A model generated the notes under the pieces. It ran no database searches. It was not told where the DNA came from and saw only the letters and a program-made list of their open reading frames with translations. DNA of 64,000 bases, taken from NCBI RefSeq assembly GCF_002355415.1, contig NZ_AP014936.1, positions 1,426,001-1,490,000 on the forward strand, read 5' to 3'. The DNA is from Sulfurifustis variabilis (GTDB lineage: Bacteria > Pseudomonadota > Gammaproteobacteria > Acidiferrobacterales > Sulfurifustaceae). This document shows positions 56,002 to 64,000 of the stretch, one piece after another. The first letter of the stretch is position 1, and each line of letters begins with the position of its first letter. The position numbers and the translations under genes were made by a program.

Positions 56002-56601
56002 TCAGGGAACGACCACCACGTCGCCGCTATGCAGAATGATGTTCTGCTCGAGCTTGCGACCGCTCTCGACCTGGCCGTACTTGAAGGGAATCGCGGTCTC
56101 GACGCCGTTCTCACGGCGAAGCACCTTGATGCTGTTCGCTGCCGCAAACGGGTTGAGGCCGCCTGCCATGCTCAGTGCCTGAACGACGTCGACGGGCCGC
56201 ACGGCGGTGAACTCGCCCGGGCGGTTGACCTGGCCCATGACGTAGATCTTGTATCCCTGCGCCTGCTTGACCGAAACCGAAACAGTCGGGTTCGAGACAT
56301 ATTCGCGAAGCTGCTCGGTCAGCTCGCCGCGAATATCGGAAACGGTCTTGCCGGCGACCTGCATGTCCCCGATAAGCGGAAAGGAGAGGCCTCCGTCCGG
56401 ACGTACGATGACCTCTCGCTGCAAGTCTTTTTCCTTCCAAACGAAGATTTCGAGCAAATCACCGGGTTGAACCGTGTAGGCCGTGTTGCCGCTCTCGGTC
56501 CGCGTCTCGTTCTCGACGGCTCGCGAAGGGGGGTAGGCGCTGAGGAAAAAGAACGCGGTGAGGAGCGCGAACGCTCCGCGGATGTAGTTGGGTTTCGCCA
56601 T
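56002..56601 (-). CDS. Polysaccharide export protein (Wza/EpsA-type)
   Basis: The 199-residue protein has a signal peptide and the polysaccharide export domain YTVQPGDLLEIFVWKEKDL, followed by an SLBB-type domain (YKIYVMGQVNRPGEF, then DVVQALSMAGGLNPFA) and the end HSGDVVVVP. It matches the exopolysaccharide export proteins of exosortase loci and should form the periplasmic/outer-membrane channel. MAKPNYIRG at 56601 is chosen over an upstream start because it opens the signal peptide. Confidence 0.88.
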   Translation of the reverse strand: MAKPNYIRGAFALLTAFFFLSAYPPSRAVENETRTESGNTAYTVQPGDLLEIFVWKEKDLQREVIVRPDGGLSFPLIGDMQVAGKTVSDIRGELTEQLREYVSNPTVSVSVKQAQGYKIYVMGQVNRPGEFTAVRPVDVVQALSMAGGLNPFAAANSIKVLRRENGVETAIPFKYGQVESGRKLEQNIILHSGDVVVVP

Positions 56602-56775
56602 GAAACAGATTTCTGCTCTTGGTATGAAGAAAAGGCCCGTAGGACTGCGTGGCATTCCAGCAGATGCCTCGCGGGCTGGTCAAGGCGCCGATCATTGCGT
56701 TCGAGCGATGAACGGTGGTGGAGTTTCTTCTTCTCCCCTTTAGCGAGGGCTGGGGGAGACGGAAGCATTCCCTAG

Positions 56776-57369
56776 TCATCGCCAACTGCTAGTCCAGTCA
56801 GCCAGGAACATCACGAACACCAGATTCGAAAGGGCATGAACGAGCACGAGCAGGGGAAGATCCCCTGTGCGTTGGTAAAGCCAGCCGTAGACGAGCGAAG
56901 GGAAGAACACCAAAATTCCCGTAAGCGGACCCTGTGCGAGCGCATGGACCACGGAAAAGGCGAGCGACGTCACCATGTTTGCGGCGAGCCCCGCCCCGAT
57001 CGATGTTAGGAAATAGGCTCTGAAAAACCACTCTTCGGGTAAGCCCGCCATGAGTAGTGTCGAAACCGCAAATTCGGCGTGCATCGGTTGCCATAGAATC
57101 AAGGCAACACCGACAGAAACCAAAGCTGTCCAGCCAAGTACGTTGCGCTTGCCCGGAAAGACGGGGGGCCGCCATGATCTGTCGAGCAGTGGTAGGACGA
57201 GCATCAGCCCCACCAAGATGTAGGTTTGACCGCGAAAAGAAAAGGCGGCGCTACCGGCTAGGGTAGCGCCGCTGAGCCAGGGAAGGATACCGCGCTTCAG
57301 TGCAGCGATTGCCTCTGCATGCGCCGACGCACCCAGGCAAGCCACGCGATGAACCCGCCGATTAGCCAC
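56776..57369 (-). CDS. CPBP-family intramembrane glutamic protease
   Basis: The 197-residue membrane protein carries the CPBP (Abi/CAAX) motifs: EEWFFRAY (Glu112, Glu113, Arg117), FSVVH (His142) and HALSN (His178, Asn182). Such proteases cut near the membrane, and some process C-terminal sorting tails. The upstream gene encodes a secreted protein whose end looks like such a tail, and the frames overlap by 73 bases. The GTG at 57369 has AGGTGAT upstream; a later CTG overlapping the upstream stop is an alternative. Confidence 0.8.
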   Translation of the reverse strand: MANRRVHRVACLGASAHAEAIAALKRGILPWLSGATLAGSAAFSFRGQTYILVGLMLVLPLLDRSWRPPVFPGKRNVLGWTALVSVGVALILWQPMHAEFAVSTLLMAGLPEEWFFRAYFLTSIGAGLAANMVTSLAFSVVHALAQGPLTGILVFFPSLVYGWLYQRTGDLPLLVLVHALSNLVFVMFLADWTSSWR

Positions 57370-59378
57370 AGATCACCTCGTTCGAGCGGGCTTATCGGGG
57401 ACTTGCTGAGCGTACAACCCATCGCGCCGCTTTCCAGTTTTGTTTTTGGAGCACTCTTCGGCGGGAGAATAGATGCTACGCAACTGCTCGCTGGTCCAAG
57501 GTTAAAGTTCGCGTTAAAGCCGCGGAATGGTCCATCCACCATAGCCACGCCGTTGTTGCCATCGCTATCGTTATCGGTAGATACGTAGTCGTAAATCGTG
57601 TCCGGATCCACTGTTAACCCGGCTGGGCCGGCCCACAGCGCTCCGCTCCATGGATCATTTTTCGCGCCATCCGGAGCGTGACTCCATGGTGTGCCAAGAT
57701 TCCAGACGTTGACGACATCGATGTTGTCATTGCCGTTCCAGTCAAACAGCATGTGTGCGCCTATCTGTCCGGCTGCAACAGTCATCGTAAGATACCGGGA
57801 AGCTTCCGTCTGACCGTTTTCCGTATCAACCGGATTGTTGCAGGCAGTGACACCCGCTTCCAATTGTGTAGTTGTGCACGTCGTATCGAACGTGTAGGTA
57901 CCCGGTCCTGCGAATAACCGTACGTGGTGGGCCGTCCAGGGGAAACCAAAAAATGGATGAGGTGCAGCGGAACGAAGGATATTCGTGGTGATACCCGAAG
58001 TACCGTTGGCAGCGGTATTCAGGAAGCCATTGTTGATACCGTTATTGATCCCATTTCCGAAATCGTACTCGATGTCGTTCGTGCCGCCGAACGGAATTCC
58101 TGCGGGCGTAAGCATCGTGAAGTTGCTTCCGAGTGGGACGACCACACTAGGATCAGCACAGGCGGCAGCGACTGGCGGTGCCTGCGTCGTAAAATTCCAC
58201 GTGTGGGCCGAAGAAAGCGTTTGGCCTACCGCGTCTTGAATGGTGGTTCCCAGCGTCGCTGTATATTCAGTGCTGTAAGCAAGGTCCGTGTCAGGATTGA
58301 AAGTGAACGTAGTATCCGTGGTACCCGTCGAAGGTGTCACCACTCCTGGGACCGCCATGCCTGTTCCGGTCTCGACCAAACTGAATCCACTGGCCACAGT
58401 GCTTGCGTCCATGGCGGCCGTGAACGTGGCAGTTATGGAGGCACCAACAGGTACGTTTGTTTCGTTGCCGGGCGGATTCGTCGCTTGAACTCCGGGTGGC
58501 GCGCATACACCGTCAACGCATGTCACCGTAATGCTGGCAATGTCGAAGTTAGCGTTATAGTTCGGGAACGGCGAGGTCTGCATCGGGCTACCGCCGACGC
58601 CAAGATCACACTGCCAGCCAACCTGAGCCGGCTTCGTGCCTGCCACCATGTCGGCGGGGCAGGCCGTTTGATAGCCCGGCGTCGTCGGGTCGCCGTCGTA
58701 GTCGGTTACGAAAGCATTGTCGGCGATGAGTGGCAGCACCCCGCTTGGGTTTGTCCCAAGCGTCGTTCCCGGCACGGTGGTCGTGTTCCACGTAGTCGTG
58801 GAAACCGGGAGCAAACCCATGGGGTAAGCGCCTTGCGCTAAGCCTTCACTCGCAGCATACGTCCCAACTCCCGTAATAGTCTGATTCACGGAGAGCGTGC
58901 TGCCATCGGTTGGCATGACACCAAACAGGCCGGCACCGTCTAGGACGATGGAGACAGGAATGCCGTTATTCCCGTTCCAGTTAAACAACATGTTGGCGAG
59001 GATCAGGGTTCCGTCCACCACACCCGGATTCGTATTCGGGTCGCCGTCGCCGATTGCCTGTAAGCTGATCGATTGTGCGATTGCTGAACCACCATTGAAA
59101 AAGTAAAAGGGCACGACAGTACCGGAACCCTGCCCGGTTGCCGTGTCGAAAGTCATCGTCCCGGTAATGTTTGTCCGACTGCCAGCCCAAGAATTCCCGC
59201 TGTAGTCGGTATTCACCAAGGCATTTCCTTGGGCAGTCAGCATGGTGAAGTAACCGGTCCAGCTGAAGGTGTACTGCGTAGAATGAGCAGCTTGTGGCAG
59301 CCCGGCGGCGCCCAGCGCGAGTGCGACCGCGGCCGCAATCGTTTTCTTCTCCGTCTTCGGAGTTTGCCTGATATTCAT
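57297..59378 (-). CDS. Secreted repeat protein with C-terminal sorting-type tail
   Basis: The 693-residue protein has a signal peptide (AAAVALALGAAGLPQAAHS), two related domains flanking an Ig-like Big_5 domain (ATNPPGNETNVPVGASITAT), and a C-terminal tail. The two domains share FTML near their start, MLFNWNGNNGI and MLFDWNGNDNI, and NYNANFDIAS and GFNANFNLG. The tail has Cys in GAMGCTLSKSP, a hydrophobic helix (DLWLIGGFIAWLAWV) and RRRMQRQ. This Cys-TM-Arg form is like MYXO-CTERM or JDVT-CTERM tails and unlike PEP-CTERM. MNIRQTPK at 59378 has GGGAGGG upstream. Confidence 0.75.
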   Translation of the reverse strand: MNIRQTPKTEKKTIAAAVALALGAAGLPQAAHSTQYTFSWTGYFTMLTAQGNALVNTDYSGNSWAGSRTNITGTMTFDTATGQGSGTVVPFYFFNGGSAIAQSISLQAIGDGDPNTNPGVVDGTLILANMLFNWNGNNGIPVSIVLDGAGLFGVMPTDGSTLSVNQTITGVGTYAASEGLAQGAYPMGLLPVSTTTWNTTTVPGTTLGTNPSGVLPLIADNAFVTDYDGDPTTPGYQTACPADMVAGTKPAQVGWQCDLGVGGSPMQTSPFPNYNANFDIASITVTCVDGVCAPPGVQATNPPGNETNVPVGASITATFTAAMDASTVASGFSLVETGTGMAVPGVVTPSTGTTDTTFTFNPDTDLAYSTEYTATLGTTIQDAVGQTLSSAHTWNFTTQAPPVAAACADPSVVVPLGSNFTMLTPAGIPFGGTNDIEYDFGNGINNGINNGFLNTAANGTSGITTNILRSAAPHPFFGFPWTAHHVRLFAGPGTYTFDTTCTTTQLEAGVTACNNPVDTENGQTEASRYLTMTVAAGQIGAHMLFDWNGNDNIDVVNVWNLGTPWSHAPDGAKNDPWSGALWAGPAGLTVDPDTIYDYVSTDNDSDGNNGVAMVDGPFRGFNANFNLGPASSCVASILPPKSAPKTKLESGAMGCTLSKSPISPLERGDLWLIGGFIAWLAWVRRRMQRQSLH

Positions 59379-59417
59379 ACTCTCAACCCTCCCGTACTTC
59401 TCGCCCATGTCCGGCAT

Positions 59418-60752
59418 TCAGAATTTGGCTCCATACGCTACACCGATGGAAGTCTGTTCCATCGCAATCGAAGCGTTGGCTCCCTGTGTGACCGGGTAAC
59501 CCGGTGGCGGGAATGCAGTTGGGCCCTTGATTGTGTTCTTGAAAGCGTGCATCAAGTGGAAGCTGATTTCGCTTTCTTTGCCCAAGGCAAGCGTCGCACC
59601 GAGCGTCGCATGTTTCTCGGTTGTCGCTGGTGCCAGCATGTTGAACAGCACTTGGTCATCGGGAATCGGCGCCTTCCCGTAGTTGTACCCCGCGCGAAAA
59701 GTCAGCCCAGGCGTGTACTTGTAATCGATACCGATTTTGTAGACTGTTTGGTTCTCCCAGCCGAAACCAAGTCCCTTAGGGCCCCCAAGCAGGCACGGTG
59801 TGGGATCGGTGCCGGGAGGGCAAAGGGGAAAGAAGTTGCTCGGATCGCTCGCGAGAGGTCCCGGGTTGCCGATAGACGGAACCTCGCTCCAGAAGATCCG
59901 CTCCACGTCGAAAGCAACCGTGCTTTTGTGCGTCAGCTTGTAGGCGAGACCGACTGTAAAATTCTCAGGTATGTCGAACTCGCCCCTGTTTGCGAAAAGC
60001 CCTTCGTACCGATTGAAACGTTGCATGTTCACTTTCGGCGACCAATTGAGGCCGAGATTTAACCGCTTGTCGAGAAAAGTCCCGAACCACCCCAGACGGT
60101 AACCCAAGCCAAAGCCCCAGTCATATCCTTGGTTTGTTAGACCTTCGGAGCTCGACGAGAAGCCGAGATCTACGAATGCCTCAAGACCGAAAGAGCGAAA
60201 TGTTTGAGCGGCGACGACTACGCCGAGGCCGACGCTGTGGTTGTCATTGATCCTGTAAGCGATGCTCGGAAGGAACTGCATCTGCATCAGGAACACGCCC
60301 ACTCGGTCCTCTGATTTCGTACCGCCCAACGGATCGAAGAAAGTGCCATCCGTCTGCTTGTAATCGGTTCCAAGGCCGGCACCGATTAGGGCGTACCCAA
60401 TTGCAACTACACCTCCGGAATCCGAGAGGACGCTGCCCAATGCGGGAACGGGGAAAAGGTCGTAACGACTGCGTTCATCCGTTGGAAGCAAAGCGCTGTC
60501 GTGAGCGACCGCGCGCGGCGGGTTAAGCAGCTCGAGCGTCACGTCGAAACGCGCGTCAATCTGAGTCATCAGCGCCGGGTTATACGCCACCGCCATCGCA
60601 TCCTGGGGGTAGGCCACGCCTGCTCCACCCATTCCCGTTGCCTTCGCGCCATACCCGATACCGAACATGCCGTTCGTTGCATACGTGTTGGCCGGCAATG
60701 ACAGGGCGAGTCCGATCGCGAAGCCGAGAAGCCGGCTGGCAGCTTTTTTCAT
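59418..60752 (-). CDS. OmpP1/FadL-family outer-membrane transporter
   Basis: The 444-residue protein has a signal peptide and the FadL start TNGMFGIGYGAKATGMGGAG, then DAMAVAYNPALM, with barrel strands to the end (TSIGVAYGAKF). FadL proteins admit hydrophobic compounds such as fatty acids or aromatics across the outer membrane. A GGAGG-type site precedes the ATG. The repeat protein and protease genes follow in the same direction (39-base gap), so the three probably form an operon. Confidence 0.87.
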   Translation of the reverse strand: MKKAASRLLGFAIGLALSLPANTYATNGMFGIGYGAKATGMGGAGVAYPQDAMAVAYNPALMTQIDARFDVTLELLNPPRAVAHDSALLPTDERSRYDLFPVPALGSVLSDSGGVVAIGYALIGAGLGTDYKQTDGTFFDPLGGTKSEDRVGVFLMQMQFLPSIAYRINDNHSVGLGVVVAAQTFRSFGLEAFVDLGFSSSSEGLTNQGYDWGFGLGYRLGWFGTFLDKRLNLGLNWSPKVNMQRFNRYEGLFANRGEFDIPENFTVGLAYKLTHKSTVAFDVERIFWSEVPSIGNPGPLASDPSNFFPLCPPGTDPTPCLLGGPKGLGFGWENQTVYKIGIDYKYTPGLTFRAGYNYGKAPIPDDQVLFNMLAPATTEKHATLGATLALGKESEISFHLMHAFKNTIKGPTAFPPPGYPVTQGANASIAMEQTSIGVAYGAKF

Positions 60753-61114
60753 TTACTTCGCCTCCAAGAATCTACTTCTGCTTTCTTTGAAATGCGACCG
60801 ACCTCGGGCTAGGAGGCAGGGGACTCGCTTGCCAAGTTAGTTTTCCGATCGTTGCGGTGAATGACTCGTCGCTGCAGCGCGTGAAGTAGTAATTTTTTGC
60901 GTGCGCTTCGATATTGCGCGCGCGAAAAACTAAAAGTCAAGCGCGCAGATCGACGGAGCAAGTCGCATGCGATGTAGAGCAAAGCAAAATGGAAGAAGTG
61001 TAAAAGTTATCGACAAGTCACTTTGAAACGCATAGGCGGATCTGGTTTTCACCGTTGACCTTCGTTTAGCGAGCGCATTAAGTTGTTCAAATGTGAAGAT
61101 CCAGAAGCGCAGCC
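60753..61114. other. Divergent intergenic region with a candidate promoter for the TPR genes
   Basis: No gene is seen between the divergent FadL-like gene and the TPR-methyltransferase gene. TTGACC (61055-61060) and TTAAGT (61078-61083) are 17 bases apart and could drive the rightward genes. The region is AT-rich with runs such as TAATTTTTTG. No terminator or repeat was recognised. Confidence 0.35.
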
Positions 61115-62617
61115 GTGCGAAACGATATTGCAGCTCGAAAGGCAAAAGCCTTCGCTCTAGCAAGCGCAGGCCGGTTTGCCGATGCACTACTGGCCTATCA
61201 AGACCTATGCGTCCAGGCACGAGACGATGCGGAGGTCTGGTATCTTTGTGGTGCCGTGTACGAGCAACTCGGCCGAAGAAGCGAGGCTATCGCTGCTATG
61301 CGGGAGGCGCTGGCCTTGGTTCCGCAGCAGGTTGAGTGGCGAAATCACCTCGGCAGCCTATTGGAGTTGGGTGAGGATCTCGCAGCAGCAGAGAATTGTT
61401 ATCGGCAAGTTCTTGCGTATCAGCCGAACCATCCGGCTGCCCGCTATAATCTCGGCAATGTGCTAAACAAGCGTAATCTTTACCCCGAGGCGCTTGAGAA
61501 CCTGCTCAAGTCTTTCGAGACTTTCCCCAACGATCCCCGTGTGAACCTTGCCCTTGGAATAGCGCTAAAGGCGGTAGGAAGGCTTACCGAAGCAATTTGT
61601 GCCCTAAGGCATGCGGTGGCGCTGAGCCCCCGCTACGCAGATGCGCACAACCTGCTTGGATTCGCGCTACAGGCGGTGGGAGACCGGAGGTCAGCGATCG
61701 CTTGCTATGAAGTAGCACTCCGAATGGATCCGAACCACTCGGATGCGGCTAACAATCTCGCTGTCATGCTGCTGGCCGAGGGAAAACGCGACCAAGCTGT
61801 CGTCCATGCTCAACGAGCCGTTCAGTTGAGGCCTGAAAAAGCGGGTTATTACTGCACGCTTGGTGTCGTCTGTCATGCGCTCGGCGAGAGGCAGAAGGCG
61901 ATCGACGCTTACCGGACGGCATTGCAGCTGAATCCAAGACTGACCGAGCCACGCTTCTTTCTGGCCGCCTATGGTGAAGAGGAAGCGCCAAAGCGAGCGC
62001 CGGCAGATTACGTCCGAAATCTGTTCGATGATTATGCCGACATTTTTGATAAGACGTTGGTCGACCGGCTTGGCTATCGAATTCCGGAGTTGCTAGGTAC
62101 GGCGGTACGTCGTGCAGTAGGGAATGCGGCGACTCCTCTCGATGTCATTGACCTTGGCTGCGGAACTGGACTTTGCGGAAAAGTGCTTCGTGGTATTGCT
62201 CGATATCTCGTGGGAGTTGATCTTTCGCCTAAAATGATCAACAAGGCGAGGGAACTCAACGTCTACGATGAACTGCTAATCGGCGATCTGCTGGAACCAA
62301 TATCAATATCGGTTCGAAGTTATGACCTGATTGTCTCGGCCGATGTCTTTGTTTACATCGGCGACCTGTCGCGGGTGTTTTCCGCGTGTCGACGCACTTT
62401 GCGGTCCGGTGGACTGTTAGCATTCTCGACCGAAACAGACGAGAGCGCTGACCGCTTCGTTCTTCGGTCTACGGGCCGGTATGCTCATGCACCCGCATAT
62501 ATCAATCAACTGGCCGAGGAACACGAGCTCGAGTTTGTTGTGCGTGAATCGGTGGTCGTGCGCACGGAGGCAGGCACGCCGGTTGCCGGAGAGCTTGTCG
62601 TCCTGCGACGGCAATGA
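61115..62617 (+). CDS. TPR protein fused to a class I methyltransferase
   Basis: The 500-residue protein has about eight TPR repeats (residues 1-280; for example ARYNLGNVLNKRNLYPEALE and AHNLLGFALQAVGDRRSAIA), then a SAM-dependent methyltransferase domain (about 310-500) with VIDLGCGTGLCGKVL, LVGVDLSPKMI and YDLIVSADVFVYIGDL. Its TPR half is related to the next gene, which carries an O-GlcNAc-transferase-like domain instead. A GTG start is used. The stop overlaps the next ATG (ATGA), so the two are coupled. Confidence 0.82.
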   Translation: MRNDIAARKAKAFALASAGRFADALLAYQDLCVQARDDAEVWYLCGAVYEQLGRRSEAIAAMREALALVPQQVEWRNHLGSLLELGEDLAAAENCYRQVLAYQPNHPAARYNLGNVLNKRNLYPEALENLLKSFETFPNDPRVNLALGIALKAVGRLTEAICALRHAVALSPRYADAHNLLGFALQAVGDRRSAIACYEVALRMDPNHSDAANNLAVMLLAEGKRDQAVVHAQRAVQLRPEKAGYYCTLGVVCHALGERQKAIDAYRTALQLNPRLTEPRFFLAAYGEEEAPKRAPADYVRNLFDDYADIFDKTLVDRLGYRIPELLGTAVRRAVGNAATPLDVIDLGCGTGLCGKVLRGIARYLVGVDLSPKMINKARELNVYDELLIGDLLEPISISVRSYDLIVSADVFVYIGDLSRVFSACRRTLRSGGLLAFSTETDESADRFVLRSTGRYAHAPAYINQLAEEHELEFVVRESVVVRTEAGTPVAGELVVLRRQ

Positions 62618-64000
62618 AAACGCTGGAATCAGCGGGTTCTATTTTAGGGGCCAAGTCCCGGGCTTTTGCGCTCGCGACTGCCGGTCGGTTTGCCGAGGCA
62701 TTACCCATTTATCTCGAATTGTCGGCAGAGTTGCCCGACGACGCAGACGTTTGGTACCTGCGCGGAGCCGTGCACGAGCGGCTCGGTCAATCACGCGAAG
62801 CTGTCGCAGCCGTGCGCAAAGCTGTTGACCTCCAGCCGCAACAAGCCGACTGGGTCAACCATCTCGGAACGCTGCTCGAGTCTGGAAAGGATTTCGCAGG
62901 GGCAGAGGAATGCTATCGCAAAGTCCTTCTAATGAACCCTGATCATTGTCTCGGCCGCTACAATCTTGGAAACGTCCTAAATAAGCGTGCCGAGTACAAC
63001 GAGGCGATAACCCACCTACGGCAAGCCTTGCAGTATTTCCCGAGCGAACCTCGCGTGCATTATGGCCTAGGCTTGGCGAGGTACCGTTTGGGCAACCGCG
63101 GAGAAGCGATTTCACTGCTGCAGAAAGCTATTGCGCTCGATCCGCGCTACGCTGACGCCCACAACGTGCTCGGTATGGCACTACAGGATGCCGGTGACAG
63201 CTACGGTGCGATCGCTTGCTACGAAGCTGCGCTCCGTGCCGATCCGCGTCACGTATACGCGACTAACAATCTTGGCGGTGCGCTCATGGCGCAAGGGCGG
63301 GTGCAGGAGGCACGGAATTATTTCCGACAGGCAATGGATATTAAGCCGGACTGGCCCGTGCCCGAGTCGAATTTGATATTTTCGATGAATTACGATGTCG
63401 CTGATAAAGCGGCCGTGTTCGAAGCGCATCGAGCGTGGGGTAGGTCGCATGCACCAGGGCGGCAGGCGCCGGTGTTCCGTAATATTGCGGATCCGGATCG
63501 ACGACTGCGTGTCGGCTATGTGTCGCCAGATTTTCGAACGCACTCAGTCATGTTTTTCGTGCTCGGGTGGCTCAGGAACTTGGACCGAAATGAATTTGAA
63601 GTGTACTGCTACTCTAACGTAGCGAAGCCGGATACAACCACGGAGCAGCTGAAGCGCGCCGGCGTGGTATGGCGAGACATACATAACGTGCCGGACCAGA
63701 TTGCCGATGAAATTATTCGCGACGACCAAATCGATATTCTCGTCGATCTAGCCGGTCACAGTGCTGACAATCGGCTGTTGCTCTTCTCGGGGCGGCCGGC
63801 TCCGGTTCAAATGACGTGGCTTGGGTATCCGAACACCACAGGTATGAGTGCGATGGACTACCGTGTTACGGACTCGTGGGCGGATCCTGAAGGCCTCACG
63901 GAGGATTTGCACACGGAACAGCTGATACGGATGCCGCACGGATTTTTGTGCTATACGCCAATTCCGGACGCACCCGTTGTCTCTTCGTCACCGTTTCAGG
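62614..64000 (+). CDS. TPR protein with O-GlcNAc-transferase (SPINDLY/OGT-like) domain, partial
   Basis: The frame is open from the ATG at 62614 to the end of the window (462 codons, no stop). Eight TPR repeats (to about residue 270) precede the catalytic part. LRVGYVSPDFRTHSV, DILVDLAGHSADNRLLLFSG and RPAPVQMTWLGYPNTTGMSA are typical of bacterial SPY/OGT-type glycosyltransferases, which add sugars to Ser/Thr of proteins. The N-terminus resembles the preceding gene. The substrate is unknown; a surface or flagellar protein would be usual for this family. Confidence 0.88.
   Translation, partial: MKTLESAGSILGAKSRAFALATAGRFAEALPIYLELSAELPDDADVWYLRGAVHERLGQSREAVAAVRKAVDLQPQQADWVNHLGTLLESGKDFAGAEECYRKVLLMNPDHCLGRYNLGNVLNKRAEYNEAITHLRQALQYFPSEPRVHYGLGLARYRLGNRGEAISLLQKAIALDPRYADAHNVLGMALQDAGDSYGAIACYEAALRADPRHVYATNNLGGALMAQGRVQEARNYFRQAMDIKPDWPVPESNLIFSMNYDVADKAAVFEAHRAWGRSHAPGRQAPVFRNIADPDRRLRVGYVSPDFRTHSVMFFVLGWLRNLDRNEFEVYCYSNVAKPDTTTEQLKRAGVVWRDIHNVPDQIADEIIRDDQIDILVDLAGHSADNRLLLFSGRPAPVQMTWLGYPNTTGMSAMDYRVTDSWADPEGLTEDLHTEQLIRMPHGFLCYTPIPDAPVVSSSPFQ

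Noticed and set aside
56602-56775. Sigma-54 promoter upstream of the export gene
   Set aside because: A TGG and GC pair is present, but the spacing is 8 instead of the required 10 bases.
57924-58841. 305-codon plus-strand frame antisense to the secreted repeat protein
   Set aside because: No ribosome-binding site or family motif, and the minus-strand protein has a signal peptide and domain repeats.

Overview
The window looks like chromosome from a GC-rich gammaproteobacterium. The run recA-recX-alaS-lysC-csrA-tRNA-Ser-tRNA-Arg is a classic gammaproteobacterial order. tamA/tamB, ispG, CsrA and a PrsK/PrsR/exosortase exopolysaccharide locus fit a free-living Gram-negative. I cannot name the genus; an uncultured Acidiferrobacter-like lineage would be a guess. 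GC is visibly high from 1 to about 31.6 kb and clearly lower in the glycosyltransferase block (about 33-49 kb) and at 57-64 kb.

Region by region. 1-8.2 kb holds a helicase C-terminus, a DUF4870 membrane protein, the outer-membrane translocation pair tamA/tamB, pgpA and an amino-acid permease. 8.2-14.1 kb is a malonate-use cluster: a MatB-type malonyl-CoA synthetase is divergent from a TRAP transporter (dctPQM) and a malonyl-CoA decarboxylase, so malonate is taken up, activated and decarboxylated to acetyl-CoA. 14.2-19 kb carries two TSUP permeases, a Sel1-repeat protein, pncC, a hypothetical gene and ispG. 19.1-25.5 kb is recA-recX-alaS-lysC-csrA, with a hairpin repeat array between recX and alaS.

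25.5-28.1 kb is the oddest stretch. tRNA-Ser and tRNA-Arg are followed by a 1.7-kb integrase-less insertion bounded by 48-bp copies of the tRNA-Arg 3' half. The same stretch holds three full copies and one broken copy of a structured repeat. Each copy carries half of a tRNA T-loop, four hairpins (the first with compensatory changes), a copy of the neighbouring tRNA 3' tail ending in CCA and, at the Arg copies, a terminator. I do not recognise this repeat family and regard it as the best candidate here for something undescribed.

28.1-57 kb is an exopolysaccharide/exosortase locus. It contains the two-component pair PrsK/PrsR, the TPR lipoprotein PrsT, a polyprenyl-phosphate sugar-1-phosphate transferase, and an exosortase fused to EpsI. 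It also holds five family-4 glycosyltransferases, a WecG-type glycosyltransferase, a flippase, an O-antigen-ligase-like polymerase, a methyltransferase and a Tat-exported beta-helix protein. The export half has a secretion-type ATPase, tyrosine autokinase, chain-length protein, beta-barrel and export lipoprotein/OMP. A DsrE-like gene interrupts the locus. The ATPase gene ends in a textbook -1 frameshift signal that would fuse it to a receiver-like domain.

56.8-60.8 kb encodes a FadL-like porin, a secreted repeat protein with a Cys-TM-Arg sorting tail and a CPBP protease that may process that tail. The window ends with two adjacent TPR genes sharing a related N-terminus but carrying a methyltransferase and an O-GlcNAc-transferase-like domain.
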